A stretch of DNA of 64,000 bases from CAYGZL01 sp964354345 (GCA_964354345.1 CAYGZL010000074.1:45113-109112); one strand, 5' to 3'; positions 26,929 to 36,505 are shown, counted from the stretch's first letter. The notes: a model not told the origin generated them from the letters alone. Made by a program: numbers and translations.

Positions 26929-28479
26929 TTAAACATCCACCATCCTGGGTCGATACTGGAGCGCTTCAGCCAGGTGAGCTGGCCCAATATTTGCAGCCCC
27001 AGCCAGATCGGCAATTGTCCTGGCCAGCTTGAGCACCCGGTGATAGGCACGTGCCGACAGGTTGAGCTGGCTCATCGCTGTGCGCATCAAGCTGCGCCCA
27101 GTATCATCCAGCCCACAATGCAGGCGCACATCCGCTGGACGCATATCTGCATTGCTAGTCACTCCATCCTGGCTGGGCAGGCGACCATCCGGTCCTGGCT
27201 GGCTGAAGCGCTGTCGCTGTAACTGTCGCGCTGCCTCCACACGTGCTCGAACAGCCGTGGAGGGTTCTCCTAACCGGCGCTCACTCAATTTATCATACTC
27301 CACCCGTGGCACTTCGATATGAATATCGATGCGGTCCAGCAGCGGTCCCGAAATACGTTTCTGATATTTCGTCACAGCGCCAGCAGAACAGGTACAGGCC
27401 TTGAGCGGGTCGCCATAGTAACCACACGGACAGGGATTCATCGCTGCGATAAGTTGGAAATTGGCGGGAAAAGTCAGCGAACCCTGGGCGCGTGAAATAG
27501 TTACAATCTTATCTTCGATCGGTTGGCGCAAAACTTCCAGGACGCGCATCCCGAACTCAGGAAGCTCATCCAGGAAGAGTACCCCACGATGGGCAAGAGA
27601 GATCTCACCTGGGTGAGGCAGGTTGCCACCACCCACCAACCCCGCATGCGAGATCGTATGGTGTGGCGCGCGGAAAGGCCGGTTGCGGATCAAGGGTACA
27701 TCGGGGGGGAGGGTATCGGCCACAGAGTAAATGCGGGTTACATCTAACGCCTCATCAATTGTCATGCGGGGCAAGATACTCGGTAACGCCCGCGCCAGCA
27801 AGGTCTTCCCCGCACCAGGAGGGCCAACCATCATCACATTATGTCCACCAGCCGCCGCTACCTCCAGAGCACGTTTGACATGCTCCTGTCCCTTAACTTC
27901 GCTAAAATCAGTCTGGACAATGACAGGCAACTCTTCTGGGGTAATTGTCGGTTGGCGAGCGATCAGCGCAGTCCCATTCAAGTGGGCATATAGATCTGCC
28001 AGGGAGGCAACTGGATAGACGTCTATACCAGGGATCAACGCGGCCTCAACCGCATCGCTGAGTGGTGTGTATATCTGCCGGAAACCTTGCTGGCGCGCCA
28101 GGACTGCCATTGGCAACACACCCCGTACGTGGCGTACGCTGCCATCTAACGACAATTCGCCAATGACCATAGTCCCATCCACACAATGTGAATCTAGCTG
28201 CCCGCTGGCAATCAGCGCCCCTAAGGCAATCGGCAGGTCATATGCTGGACCTTCTTTGTGGATAGCAGCCGGAGCCAGATTGACCACCAAGCGCCGGCGC
28301 GGGAAAGCCAAACCAGCATTCTTGATCGCCGCCTGGACCCGCTCGCGACTCTCTTGTACTGCTGCGTCTGGCAGACCGACAATCGCTATCGAAGGCAGTC
28401 CATCGGCGGTATCCACCTCGACTTCGACAACCACCCCATCCAATCCGATGACCGCACAGGAATAAACACGTGCTAACAT
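26929..28479 (-). CDS. comM: ComM/YifB-family Mg-chelatase-like AAA+ ATPase
   Basis: 516 aa, full length. N-terminal ChlI-like domain (LARVYSCAVIGLDGVVVEVE), Walker A GPPGAGKTLLARALP, Walker B LFLDELPEF, Cys motif NPCPCGYYGD and C-terminal ARAYHRVLKLARTIADL. In naturally competent bacteria ComM is a helicase that promotes branch migration during transformation. Promoter TTGACA-N17-TAAACT ends 6 nt before the ATG, so a leaderless transcript is likely. Confidence 0.92.
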   Translation of the reverse strand: MLARVYSCAVIGLDGVVVEVEVDTADGLPSIAIVGLPDAAVQESRERVQAAIKNAGLAFPRRRLVVNLAPAAIHKEGPAYDLPIALGALIASGQLDSHCVDGTMVIGELSLDGSVRHVRGVLPMAVLARQQGFRQIYTPLSDAVEAALIPGIDVYPVASLADLYAHLNGTALIARQPTITPEELPVIVQTDFSEVKGQEHVKRALEVAAAGGHNVMMVGPPGAGKTLLARALPSILPRMTIDEALDVTRIYSVADTLPPDVPLIRNRPFRAPHHTISHAGLVGGGNLPHPGEISLAHRGVLFLDELPEFGMRVLEVLRQPIEDKIVTISRAQGSLTFPANFQLIAAMNPCPCGYYGDPLKACTCSAGAVTKYQKRISGPLLDRIDIHIEVPRVEYDKLSERRLGEPSTAVRARVEAARQLQRQRFSQPGPDGRLPSQDGVTSNADMRPADVRLHCGLDDTGRSLMRTAMSQLNLSARAYHRVLKLARTIADLAGAANIGPAHLAEALQYRPRMVDV

Positions 28480-28485
28480 GCGCTA

Positions 28486-28514
28486 AGTTTAGATGGGTTA
28501 CACGGATATGTCAA
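28486..28514 (-). promoter_or_regulatory. Promoter of comM (leaderless type with -35)
   Basis: Minus-strand TTGACA (28509-28514), 17-bp spacer, TAAACT (28486-28491), 6 nt, ATG at 28479. It is the best case in the window for a complete promoter of this type. Confidence 0.65.
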
Positions 28515-28625
28515 CCCTCACGAAAGTCAAATAAAACAGGCGATACAGATCATCCAGTCAGATATTCATACATGAGTTACAATACCTAACGGAAATATTC
28601 CGGATTAATTCTTACAGGTAGTCTA

Positions 28626-30320
28626 ATGTTTCTCCCCACCACCCGCGCCGAACTTGATTCCCTTGGCTGGGATATCCTGGATGTCATCCTGGTCAGCGGT
28701 GACAGCTATATAGACAGCCCTTTCAGCGGGATTGCGCTCATTGGCAAGGTTTTACTGCACGCTGGTTTTCGGGTTGGCGTGATTGCCCAGCCGGACCTTA
28801 CCAACGAGAAGGATATCACCCGCCTGGGTGAACCGCGCCTGTTCTGGGGCGTGTCAGGTGGAACAGTTGACTCGATGGTCGCCAATTACACTGCCCTGAA
28901 GAAGAAACGTAAAAGCGATGACAACACCCCCAGCGGGATCAACGACCGCCGACCTGACCGGGCGGTGATCGTTTATGCCAATCTGATCCGGCGCTACTTC
29001 AAACCTACACAGCCGATCGTGTTGGGAGGGATCGAAGCCAGCCTGCGGCGGGTGGCGCATTACGACTTTTGGTCGGACCGCCTGCGCGGCTCAATTCTGT
29101 TCGATGCCAAGGCCGATTACCTGCTGTATGGAATGGCTGAAAAATCGGTCGTCGAGCTGGCCTGTGCCCTCCAGGTCGGAGCGGATGTGCGTCAGATCCG
29201 TGGCCTGTGCTACATTGCTAAGGAAAAGGTGCAAGGCTACCTGGAACTGCCTTCTTTTGCCGCAGTTTCTGCCGACAAGAATACGTTCATTGACATGTTC
29301 CACCTCTTCTACCAGAACAATGATCCGCTAACGGCCAGAGGCTTGTCCCAGCAGCACGGCCCAGCAGATAGCGGGCGCTACTTGATCCAGAATCCACCCA
29401 GCCTGCCTCTGACCCAGTCTGAGATGGATGCGATTTATGCGCTGAATTTCGAGCGCGCTCAGCATCCCTATTATGAACGCCAGGGTAAAGTACGCGCCCT
29501 GGAAACGATCCAGTTCTCAATCCCGACTCATCGCGGCTGCTACGGTGAGTGTAACTTCTGCGCCATCGCAGTCCACGAGGGTCGTATCGTCCAGTGGCGT
29601 AGCCCAGATTCGATCCTCGACGAAGCCCGCCAACTTACTCAACACCCCGATTTCAAGGGATATATCCTGGATGTAGGCGGACCAACCGCCAATATGTACG
29701 GTTTCGAATGCGACAAGAAGCTCCGCCTGGGCGTATGTAAAAAGAAACACTGCCTCTACCCGGAAGTCTGCCCTCTATTGAAACCTGACCATCGTCGGCA
29801 GCTTAATCTTTTGAAAGCTATCCGGCGTATCCCAGGGGTGAAAAAAGTCTTCGTGGCTTCTGGTCTGCGTTACGACATGCTGCTGGGTGACAAGCAGGGT
29901 GGACTGGCCTATCTAGAAGAACTGGTGCAGCATCATGTCTCAGGGCAGTTAAAAATCGCTCCTGAGCATAGCGAACCACGCGTTTTGGACATGATGGGTA
30001 AAACCGGGCAAAGGCCGTTGTTGGAATTCAAAGCCCTGTTCGACCAGATGTCCCGCAAGGCAGGCAAGCAACAGTTCCTGACTTATTACCTGATCGCCGC
30101 TCATCCAGGTTGCAGCGAGCAGGATATGCTCAGACTGAAGCGCTTTGCCTCCCAAAAACTAAAAGTTAACCCGGAACAGGTACAAATTTTCACACCGACT
30201 CCATCTACCTATTCCACCTTGATGTACTATACCGAATTAGATCCTTTTACGCGCACCCCAATTTTCGTTGAAAAGGATCTCCGCCGCAAAGCGCGCCAGA
30301 AAGCGATCCTGGCAGACTAA
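28626..30320 (+). CDS. YgiQ-family radical SAM protein
   Basis: 564 aa. The N-terminal part is cobalamin-binding-like (about 1-180) with the YgiQ marks FSGIALIGKVL, GGIEASLRRVAHYDFW and RGSILFDAKADYLLYGM. The radical SAM core has RGCYGECNFCAI (CxxxCxxC at about 305). A Cys cluster HCLYPEVCPLLKPDHR follows, then ISPEHS-like KIAPEHSEPRVLDMMGK. Function of the family is unknown. A TACAAT (28578-28583) upstream is a possible -10. It is divergent from comM. Confidence 0.88.
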   Translation: MFLPTTRAELDSLGWDILDVILVSGDSYIDSPFSGIALIGKVLLHAGFRVGVIAQPDLTNEKDITRLGEPRLFWGVSGGTVDSMVANYTALKKKRKSDDNTPSGINDRRPDRAVIVYANLIRRYFKPTQPIVLGGIEASLRRVAHYDFWSDRLRGSILFDAKADYLLYGMAEKSVVELACALQVGADVRQIRGLCYIAKEKVQGYLELPSFAAVSADKNTFIDMFHLFYQNNDPLTARGLSQQHGPADSGRYLIQNPPSLPLTQSEMDAIYALNFERAQHPYYERQGKVRALETIQFSIPTHRGCYGECNFCAIAVHEGRIVQWRSPDSILDEARQLTQHPDFKGYILDVGGPTANMYGFECDKKLRLGVCKKKHCLYPEVCPLLKPDHRRQLNLLKAIRRIPGVKKVFVASGLRYDMLLGDKQGGLAYLEELVQHHVSGQLKIAPEHSEPRVLDMMGKTGQRPLLEFKALFDQMSRKAGKQQFLTYYLIAAHPGCSEQDMLRLKRFASQKLKVNPEQVQIFTPTPSTYSTLMYYTELDPFTRTPIFVEKDLRRKARQKAILAD

Positions 30321-30382
30321 AAGTAGTATTAATTACACCGGAAACGCATTCGATTCAACCATCGAATTTTGCCAATCCGTGT

Positions 30383-30388
30383 TAAAAT
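30383..30388 (+). promoter_or_regulatory. -10 box of the 154-aa membrane protein (leaderless type)
   Basis: TAAAAT, then exactly 7 nt, then ATG at 30396. No ribosome binding site between. Confidence 0.55.
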
Positions 30389-30395
30389 AGCGTAG

Positions 30396-30860
30396 ATGAG
30401 TGAAGTGTCTGTACCCCCCAAACCCGAAAGGAATCCAGTAACTCACCGCATCCATCGCCGTCAAGTGTTTTGGCAGATCACACTGCCTGTGTTGCTCGGC
30501 GTGCTGCTCCTGATTGCGTTGGGTGTGCTCGCCAGTTTGGGAGTTCCGGGAAAAATCAGCCAACGCGCAGATGCGGCGTTGATCTGGCTGGTTGCACCGC
30601 AACTGCTGGTGTGCCTATTTTTTTTAGCAATCCTGATGGGACTGGCTATTGGCCTGACTCGCCTGATCCAGGTTTTACCTTTTTCGATGCGCAAGCTCCA
30701 AGATTTCTTTGTGACTGCCGGTAAACAGATTCAGAAACTTAGCGACAGGATGGCCGAACCAGTTTTACGTGTTCACGGTTTATCAGCCTCTATCCAGGCT
30801 TTCTTGCGCATCCTGCGCCGCCCACCAGACAACCGATCCGATGACGAACCAGGAAAATAA
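30396..30860 (+). CDS. Small membrane protein, unknown
   Basis: 154 aa. A basic N-terminal tail (about 1-25), two membrane helices (about 27-50 and 65-92) and a cytoplasmic helical tail. No family recognised. The start follows a TAAAAT by 7 nt. The next gene, 52 bp downstream, is also a small membrane protein and may share the transcript. Confidence 0.55.
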   Translation: MSEVSVPPKPERNPVTHRIHRRQVFWQITLPVLLGVLLLIALGVLASLGVPGKISQRADAALIWLVAPQLLVCLFFLAILMGLAIGLTRLIQVLPFSMRKLQDFFVTAGKQIQKLSDRMAEPVLRVHGLSASIQAFLRILRRPPDNRSDDEPGK

Positions 30861-30912
30861 TTATGGGTTTTCATTCCCAGTTAGCTTTAACCCACAGGAG
30901 AACAGGTGAAAT

Positions 30913-31170
30913 ATGAACGAAACGGACAATACTCCAACCCCAACCCAAGAAGTGGCGGTGGGTTTTGACCCAGCAAACTGGAAAACCAAAATTTTAGCAT
31001 TTGGAGCGTTGGTTGGCGCGCTGGTTGGCATCGGTACGGCTTATTTGTTAACCCAGAACTACGAACGACGAGGGACTCAGCCTGAGATTGGCGCGCGCGA
31101 GGGGGTTAAACTGGCTTTATTGATTCTGGGTACGGTGCGCAGCATTGCCTCGCTGGGTGAAGGAAAGTAG
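30913..31170 (+). CDS. Single-pass small membrane protein, unknown
   Basis: 85 aa with one membrane helix (about 27-46: ILAFGALVGALVGIGTAYLL) and a weakly hydrophobic C-terminal helix. The general look is like small envelope proteins of the YtxH type, but no specific match is claimed. An AGGAG-rich stretch precedes the ATG. A strong terminator follows at 31217. Confidence 0.55.
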   Translation: MNETDNTPTPTQEVAVGFDPANWKTKILAFGALVGALVGIGTAYLLTQNYERRGTQPEIGAREGVKLALLILGTVRSIASLGEGK

Positions 31171-31216
31171 CCAAGGGATTTACCTACACCAGCATTTTTT
31201 CAAACGAACTAAACAG

Positions 31217-31250
31217 GTTTCGGGATATCGTTTCCCGAAACTTCTTGTTT
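31217..31250 (+). terminator. Intrinsic terminator before the tetR promoter
   Basis: 9-bp stem GTTTCGGGA / TCCCGAAAC (31217-31225/31233-31241), 7-nt loop, then TTCTTGTTT. It separates the small membrane protein genes from the efflux operon. Confidence 0.75.
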
Positions 31251-31263
31251 AATATGTTGATCC

Positions 31264-31292
31264 TTGACAAATACCGCCTGCCTGTTTAGAAT
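31264..31292 (+). promoter_or_regulatory. Sigma70-type promoter of the tetR efflux operon
   Basis: TTGACA (31264-31269), 17-bp spacer, TAGAAT (31287-31292). The predicted start is near 31299, immediately before the operator palindrome. Confidence 0.75.
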
Positions 31293-31304
31293 TTTCGAAA
31301 TATG

Positions 31305-31318
31305 AACGAACGTTCGTT
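31305..31318 (+). promoter_or_regulatory. Palindromic operator for the TetR-family repressor
   Basis: AACGAACGTTCGTT is a perfect 14-bp palindrome just downstream of the promoter -10 and 36 bp before the tetR start. Such AACGTTCGTT-like dyads are common TetR-family sites. Autoregulation of the operon is inferred from position. Confidence 0.72.
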
Positions 31319-31353
31319 AGTAAATGTGAGTTTCATCCCTCAGGAGATTTACG

Positions 31354-32007
31354 GTGGCAGCTGCAACCACCAAAGGTGAACTTACTCGGAAATCAATAAT
31401 CGAGGCAGCTCTTCGCCTGTTTCTTGAACGCGGCTATCACGGCACCTCGATGCGACAGATTGCCCAGAGAGCCAATATCGCCCTGGGAGGGATCTATAAT
31501 CATTTCCACAGTAAGGAAGAAATTTTTCTGGCTGTTTTGATGGCCCATCACCCATATTATGAGGTGTTGCCGGCTTTGCAAGCTGCCCAGGGTGAAACGA
31601 TTGAGGAATATGTCCGCGATGCTGCGGCGCGCCTGGCAAGTAACTTCAATGAAAGATTCGAGTTCATTAACTTGATGTTTATCGAACTGGTTGAGTTCAA
31701 AGGTCAACACATTCAGCAAATATATAACACAGTTTTCCCCAATGTAATCCGCTATACAGAACAGATCATCCAACGCAATCAAAATAAGCTGCGACCGATC
31801 CCTGGAGTGATTTTGGCACGCGCTTTTATTGGCTTATTCTTTTCCTTTGTCTTAACAGAACTTCTGATTGCCCATCAACTTCCATCCGAAATGAGTGAAA
31901 ATGCTCTCGAATATATGATTGAAATTTATTTACATGGGGTAATGATGGAGAACCCAGCCTCGATCGCGTTATACCCAACGCCACCGCTCACGGAGCACCC
32001 CTCATGA
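31354..32007 (+). CDS. TetR-family transcriptional regulator
   Basis: 217 aa. N-terminal TetR HTH (about 10-58): SIIEAALRLFLERGYHGTSM and RQIAQRANIALGGIYNHF. The C-terminal helical domain (about 65-205) is variable and binds an unknown inducer. GTG start with CAGGAG 8 nt upstream. It heads the efflux operon and overlaps the permease start by ATGA (32004-32007). Gene order resembles E. coli ybiH(cecR)-ybhG-ybhF-ybhSR, whose TetR protein represses its own exporter. Confidence 0.9.
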   Translation: MAAATTKGELTRKSIIEAALRLFLERGYHGTSMRQIAQRANIALGGIYNHFHSKEEIFLAVLMAHHPYYEVLPALQAAQGETIEEYVRDAAARLASNFNERFEFINLMFIELVEFKGQHIQQIYNTVFPNVIRYTEQIIQRNQNKLRPIPGVILARAFIGLFFSFVLTELLIAHQLPSEMSENALEYMIEIYLHGVMMENPASIALYPTPPLTEHPS

Positions 32008-33134
32008 ACTCTCGCCTGCTCTCCCTCATCCGTAAGGAATTTATCCAGATCGTCCGCGATAAACGCACGCTGATCCTGGTGTTGGTCATTCCCATTATGC
32101 AGCTTTTTTTGCTGGGCTATGCGGCCACAAATGATGTCCGTAACGTATCCCTGGCAGTCTTTGATCAGGACCGCGGTCCAGAGGCACGCACTTTACTGGA
32201 TGCTTACCGCGCCGCTGACTACTTCCGAATAGCCTACGATGTTGACTCAGAGGCAGAGCTGCGTATGTTGATTGATAGTGGTCAGGCTCGAGTTGGCTTA
32301 ATCATTCCGCCCGATTACAGCGTCAATATTCAAGGCAACAGTGCTGCCCAAGTCGTTTTCGTCCTGGATGGCAGCGATCCGACTGTCGCTTCTACGGCGC
32401 TTTCCGCAGCCCAATTGATTGGCCAACAGCACGCCACCCAGATCTTAAGTGAACGTCTGGCACGGCGCGGCCAGGCAGCGGCATTGCAGCCTCCCGTGGA
32501 TGTACGTTCACAAGTCTGGTACAACCCAGACCTGGTCAGCGCTTACTTTATGATCCCCGGCGTAATCGGGACTATCCTGTTTGCATTGACTTCTATTCTC
32601 ACCGCAACGGCCATTGTGCGCGAACGGGAGCGCGGCACAATCGAACAATTGATCGTTACCCCCATTCGCCCGTGGGAGCTGATTGTCGGTAAAATCCTGC
32701 CTTATGTGATCCTGGCGATTCTGAATGCCATAGAAGTGCTTGCTATTGGTCATTGGTGGTTCAAAGTACCTGTACGCGGCGACTTAAGCCTGATCCTGGC
32801 GCTTTCTGGCTTGTTCCTGCTCACCAGCCTGGGAATTGGGCTGCTGGCGTCTACTTTTGCTAACACGCAACAAGAGGCCATGCTAACAGTCTGGATGACT
32901 CTTCTGCCTGGGATTTTTCTTTCTGGTTTCTTCTTTCCTTTGGACGCAATGCCAGTTGTATTGCAGTGGATCTCGCGCGCCATGCCATTACGCTATTACC
33001 TGGTTATAATCCGTGCACTGCTTCTGAAAGATGTGGACATCTCCATGTTAAGCGAAGAAATCATCGCCCTGGCAATTTTTGGTACAGCGCTGATGACAAC
33101 CGCGGCCTTGCGTTTTCGTAAACGACTGGACTAA
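32004..33134 (+). CDS. ABC-2 type permease of the efflux operon
   Basis: 376 aa. One N-terminal helix (about 22-45), a large external domain (about 45-180) and five C-terminal helices with RERERGTIEQLIVTPI, the usual coupling motif. It is YbhR/YhhJ-like. Only one permease is present here, while the YbhFSR and RbbA systems have one or two; it may act as a homodimer. It starts on the ATGA overlap with tetR and is followed by the HlyD gene after 40 bp. Confidence 0.88.
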   Translation: MNSRLLSLIRKEFIQIVRDKRTLILVLVIPIMQLFLLGYAATNDVRNVSLAVFDQDRGPEARTLLDAYRAADYFRIAYDVDSEAELRMLIDSGQARVGLIIPPDYSVNIQGNSAAQVVFVLDGSDPTVASTALSAAQLIGQQHATQILSERLARRGQAAALQPPVDVRSQVWYNPDLVSAYFMIPGVIGTILFALTSILTATAIVRERERGTIEQLIVTPIRPWELIVGKILPYVILAILNAIEVLAIGHWWFKVPVRGDLSLILALSGLFLLTSLGIGLLASTFANTQQEAMLTVWMTLLPGIFLSGFFFPLDAMPVVLQWISRAMPLRYYLVIIRALLLKDVDISMLSEEIIALAIFGTALMTTAALRFRKRLD

Positions 33135-33174
33135 ACTTCTAAGTAGCTGTGGGTTTTTACCCCAGGAGGTTGTG

Positions 33175-34539
33175 ATGCATCGTAATCTACGTAAAATTCT
33201 ACCCATTCTTTTAATCGCTATGATAGCTGTGGTGGGTTACTGGTATTTTACTAATTATCCGCTAACCCTACCATTCACCGCACAGGCTGCTGAAACCGGT
33301 GAGTTAACCGCTTCCGGAACAGTTGAAGCTACCCAGACAACCCTGTCCCCCGAAGTCGGTGGGCGGCTGGAGGAAGTATTGGTCGAAGAGGGGCAAACCG
33401 TCCAGGCAGGTCAAATTCTGGTACGCTTTTCGGACACGATTTTACAATCTCAACTCAAACAAGCACAGGCACAGCTTAAGCTGGCTCAGGCGAACTTCGA
33501 TCTGGTAGCAACCGGATCAACCAATGAACAACGCCAGTCTTCAGTTACTGCCGCTCAACTCGAAATAGAGATTGCTCAACAAGCGTTGAATGAACTGAGT
33601 GAAAAAGCCGACCTGGTCCAGGTGTTGGCTGAGCAGGCCATTGCTACTGCTGATAAAGCTCTAGACAAAGCCTCCGCACGCCTGGATAGCCTGCAATCCG
33701 CTGCAGATCAGACTGACATCGACTCAGCTCAAGCCACAGTGGTATTGACCAAAGACCAGCTGGATAAAGCACGCAAAGATTTTGAACCCTATCAAAATAA
33801 ACCCGAAGACAATCTCGTACGCGCCATGCTACAGAACAAGCTAGCCTCGGCACAGGAGCAATATGACGCGGCCGTCACCCGCCTAAATAATTTGACCGGT
33901 AAGTCAAATCCGTACGACCTGGCGATTGCTGTAGCCGAAAAAAACCTGACGCAGGAGCAACTGACCGATGCCCGTCGCCATTACGAAAAAGTAAAAAATG
34001 GGCCAGACCCTGCGGCGGTCACCCTGGCGGAGGATCGCCTGGCAGTCGCTAAAGCCCACCTGACAGCAGCCCAAGCTGATCCCACCCCACAACAACTGGC
34101 AGTCGTTCGAGCCCAAATCGATGTCGCCCTGGCTACGATGGATGTCATCCAGGCGCAGATCGGGAAATTAGTCATCCTTTCCCCAACCGATGGCGTTGTG
34201 CTTTCCCGTTCAGTCGAACCAGGCGAAACGGTTTTACCTGGCGCCAACTTACTCACCCTGGCGCGTTTGGATCGCTTAACCATTACGGTATATGTTGCGG
34301 AAGACCGGTACGGGGCGATCAACCTAGGCCAGACTGTGGAAGTATCAACAGATTCTTTCCCAGGCGTTACCTTCACAGCCACCGTTGTCCACATCGCGGA
34401 TAAAGCAGAATTTACCCCACGGAATGTGCAAACGGCTGAAGGACGCCGGACAACAGTATTTGCAGTTAAGATGACAGTCGAAAATCAAGATAATAAACTC
34501 AAACCTGGTATGCCAGTTGATGTGACTTTTGTGAAATAA
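33175..34539 (+). CDS. HlyD-family membrane fusion protein
   Basis: 454 aa. N-terminal membrane helix (about 8-25), two half-lipoyl regions (ASGTVEATQTTLSPEVGGRL near the start, LVILSPTDGVVLSRSVEPGE near 330), and a long coiled-coil hairpin (about 95-320) rich in Gln/Ala/Leu. A beta-barrel domain ends the protein. It should bridge the permease to the outside. A GTG at 33172 is in frame, but AGGAGG (33164-33169) is 5 nt from ATG 33175, which is therefore chosen. Homologues include YbhG. Confidence 0.88.
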   Translation: MHRNLRKILPILLIAMIAVVGYWYFTNYPLTLPFTAQAAETGELTASGTVEATQTTLSPEVGGRLEEVLVEEGQTVQAGQILVRFSDTILQSQLKQAQAQLKLAQANFDLVATGSTNEQRQSSVTAAQLEIEIAQQALNELSEKADLVQVLAEQAIATADKALDKASARLDSLQSAADQTDIDSAQATVVLTKDQLDKARKDFEPYQNKPEDNLVRAMLQNKLASAQEQYDAAVTRLNNLTGKSNPYDLAIAVAEKNLTQEQLTDARRHYEKVKNGPDPAAVTLAEDRLAVAKAHLTAAQADPTPQQLAVVRAQIDVALATMDVIQAQIGKLVILSPTDGVVLSRSVEPGETVLPGANLLTLARLDRLTITVYVAEDRYGAINLGQTVEVSTDSFPGVTFTATVVHIADKAEFTPRNVQTAEGRRTTVFAVKMTVENQDNKLKPGMPVDVTFVK

Positions 34540-34559
34540 ACACTCAATCCTATTCCACT

Positions 34560-35522
34560 ATGGAAGCCCTGATCCAGGCTGATCACCTGCATAAAACCTT
34601 TAACCACCGGACAGCTGTCAATGATGTCAATTTGCATGTCGCGTCGGGTGAGATCTATGGACTCATGGGCCCGGATGGCGCAGGCAAGACTACGATCATG
34701 CGCCTGCTGTGCGGTGCTCTGCGACCCACACGAGAGCGGGATAATCCTACTCGGATCCAGATTGCTGGCTACGATATACTGCGTCATACGGAACCTGCCC
34801 GCGCACAGATCGGATACCTGCCGCAACGGTTTTCGCTATATGAAGACCTGACAGTCTTGGAAAATATCCGCTTCTTTGCAGAGGTGCGCGGCCTTCCAAC
34901 AGCAAAATGGCGACCCCGCTGTATGGAAATCCTGGAGTTTGTCGGTTTAGCGACCTTCCTGAACCGGCGAGCGGGTAACCTTTCCGGCGGTATGAAGCAA
35001 AAGCTCGGTCTGGCTGCAGCTCTGGTTCACCGCCCACGGGTCCTGCTCCTGGATGAACCGACCACCGGCGTGGATCCGGTCACTCGCCAGGATTTCTGGC
35101 AACTTATCATCCGCCTGGCGGGTACGCAAGAGGAGCAAGATCATATTGTCGCGGTCCTGATCAGTACACCCTACATGGATGAAGCCGCTCGCTGCAACCG
35201 GGTGGGGTTTATTCAAAATGGCCACTTAATCGTGGAAGGCACACCCGCCGATCTACGCGCTCGCCTGGAGGATCGAATGCTTGTTTTGATCGGTACACCT
35301 TTGCGGCTGCTGCACCGTGTGGCTTCAGCTGATCCTGGGGTAGTAGATGTGCAAATGTTTGGCGACCGACTACACCTGCGAGTCCATCCGGGCGAGAGGG
35401 AGACAATCATCCAACGCCTACAAAGGACCATCCCCGACCAAGGTGGGGAAATCAGCCGGTTAAGCGCCAACCCTCCCCAACTGGAAGATGTCTATATGAG
35501 CCTGGCAGAAAGTAAATCATGA
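34560..35522 (+). CDS. ABC transporter ATPase, N-terminal-half type of YbhF/RbbA
   Basis: 320 aa. Walker A GPDGAGKTT, Q-loop GYLPQRFSLYEDLTV, signature LSGGMKQKLGL, Walker B VLLLDEPTTGVDPV; the switch His position reads STPYMDEA instead of a His. The GPDGAGKTT variant (D for N) and the pattern of the motif set match the N-terminal nucleotide-binding half of the fused YbhF/RbbA ATPases. Its end overlaps the next ATPase gene by ATGA (35519-35522), so both halves are made together. Confidence 0.88.
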   Translation: MEALIQADHLHKTFNHRTAVNDVNLHVASGEIYGLMGPDGAGKTTIMRLLCGALRPTRERDNPTRIQIAGYDILRHTEPARAQIGYLPQRFSLYEDLTVLENIRFFAEVRGLPTAKWRPRCMEILEFVGLATFLNRRAGNLSGGMKQKLGLAAALVHRPRVLLLDEPTTGVDPVTRQDFWQLIIRLAGTQEEQDHIVAVLISTPYMDEAARCNRVGFIQNGHLIVEGTPADLRARLEDRMLVLIGTPLRLLHRVASADPGVVDVQMFGDRLHLRVHPGERETIIQRLQRTIPDQGGEISRLSANPPQLEDVYMSLAESKS

Positions 35523-36505
35523 GCCACCCGGCGGCCACTCATCAGAACGTTGAACCCAATCCTACCGCAGAACCCGTGATTAAGGCCGAAGGATTAACCC
35601 GTCGTTTTGGCGATTTCGTAGCAGTTGATCATGTATCTTTCGAGATGCAATCCGGCGAAGTCGTTGGATATCTGGGCCCAAATGGCTCTGGTAAGACTAC
35701 CACCATACGCATGTTGCTCGGTTTACTCCGTCCAAGCGAGGGGAAGGCCAAGGTATTAGGCTATGATATCGTCCGGCAAGCCGAACCTCTGCGCGCCCGA
35801 GTGGGATACATGTCCCAAAAATTTTCTCTTTATCACGATCTAACTGTCAGCGAAAACCTGGCTTTTTACGCAGGTGTTTACGGTGTGAAAGATCGTTCAC
35901 GTCTGGATGAAGTTTTACATCTAATGGGATTGACTGAACTACGCCGGCAGCGTGTCAATGAGTTATCCACCGGCTGGCGACAGCGTCTGGCTCTGGGAGC
36001 CGCCATTATCCACCAGCCGCGCCTGCTCTTCCTGGACGAGCCTACCAGTGGTGTTGACCCGATTGCCAGACGCTCCTTCTGGGATTTGATCTACACCCTG
36101 GTCGCCCAAGGTGTGACTGCTTTGGTGACAACCCATTATATGGACGAAGCCGAATACTGCGGTCGGGTCGGCATTATGCGCGATGGACGCTTACTCGCCC
36201 TCGAAACCCCCTCGGTATTGAAGCAAAATGCCCTGCCTGGTCTGGCCTGGGATATATTCATCGAGGATCCGCAAATCCCCGAGACGCCTGCGTCAGCCTT
36301 GCTCCCCGCCTTGAATGCCTTAGAGGCCTGTTCATACATCCTGCGGGCTAGTTTGGTTAGCGATCATCTACGAGCAATCACTCCGCGTGATATAACCGAA
36401 GCCATGCTTAGCCAAAGTCTTCAGCAAGCGGGAATTACCAACCTGCGTTTTGAGATTATCGAACCTACACTCGAAGATGTCTTCCTGGCGTTAGCCAGCC
36501 AATAA
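35519..36505 (+). CDS. ABC transporter ATPase, C-terminal-half type of YbhF/RbbA
   Basis: 328 aa. Walker A GPNGSGKTT, Q-loop GYMSQKFSLYHDLTV, a degenerate signature LSTGWRQRLAL (LSGGQ to LSTGW), Walker B LFLDEPTSGVDPIA and switch His in TTHYMDEAEYC. The degenerate signature is the same type seen in the second half of YbhF-like proteins. The pair probably forms a heterodimer with one degenerate ATP site. Last gene of the operon. Confidence 0.88.
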   Translation: MSHPAATHQNVEPNPTAEPVIKAEGLTRRFGDFVAVDHVSFEMQSGEVVGYLGPNGSGKTTTIRMLLGLLRPSEGKAKVLGYDIVRQAEPLRARVGYMSQKFSLYHDLTVSENLAFYAGVYGVKDRSRLDEVLHLMGLTELRRQRVNELSTGWRQRLALGAAIIHQPRLLFLDEPTSGVDPIARRSFWDLIYTLVAQGVTALVTTHYMDEAEYCGRVGIMRDGRLLALETPSVLKQNALPGLAWDIFIEDPQIPETPASALLPALNALEACSYILRASLVSDHLRAITPRDITEAMLSQSLQQAGITNLRFEIIEPTLEDVFLALASQ

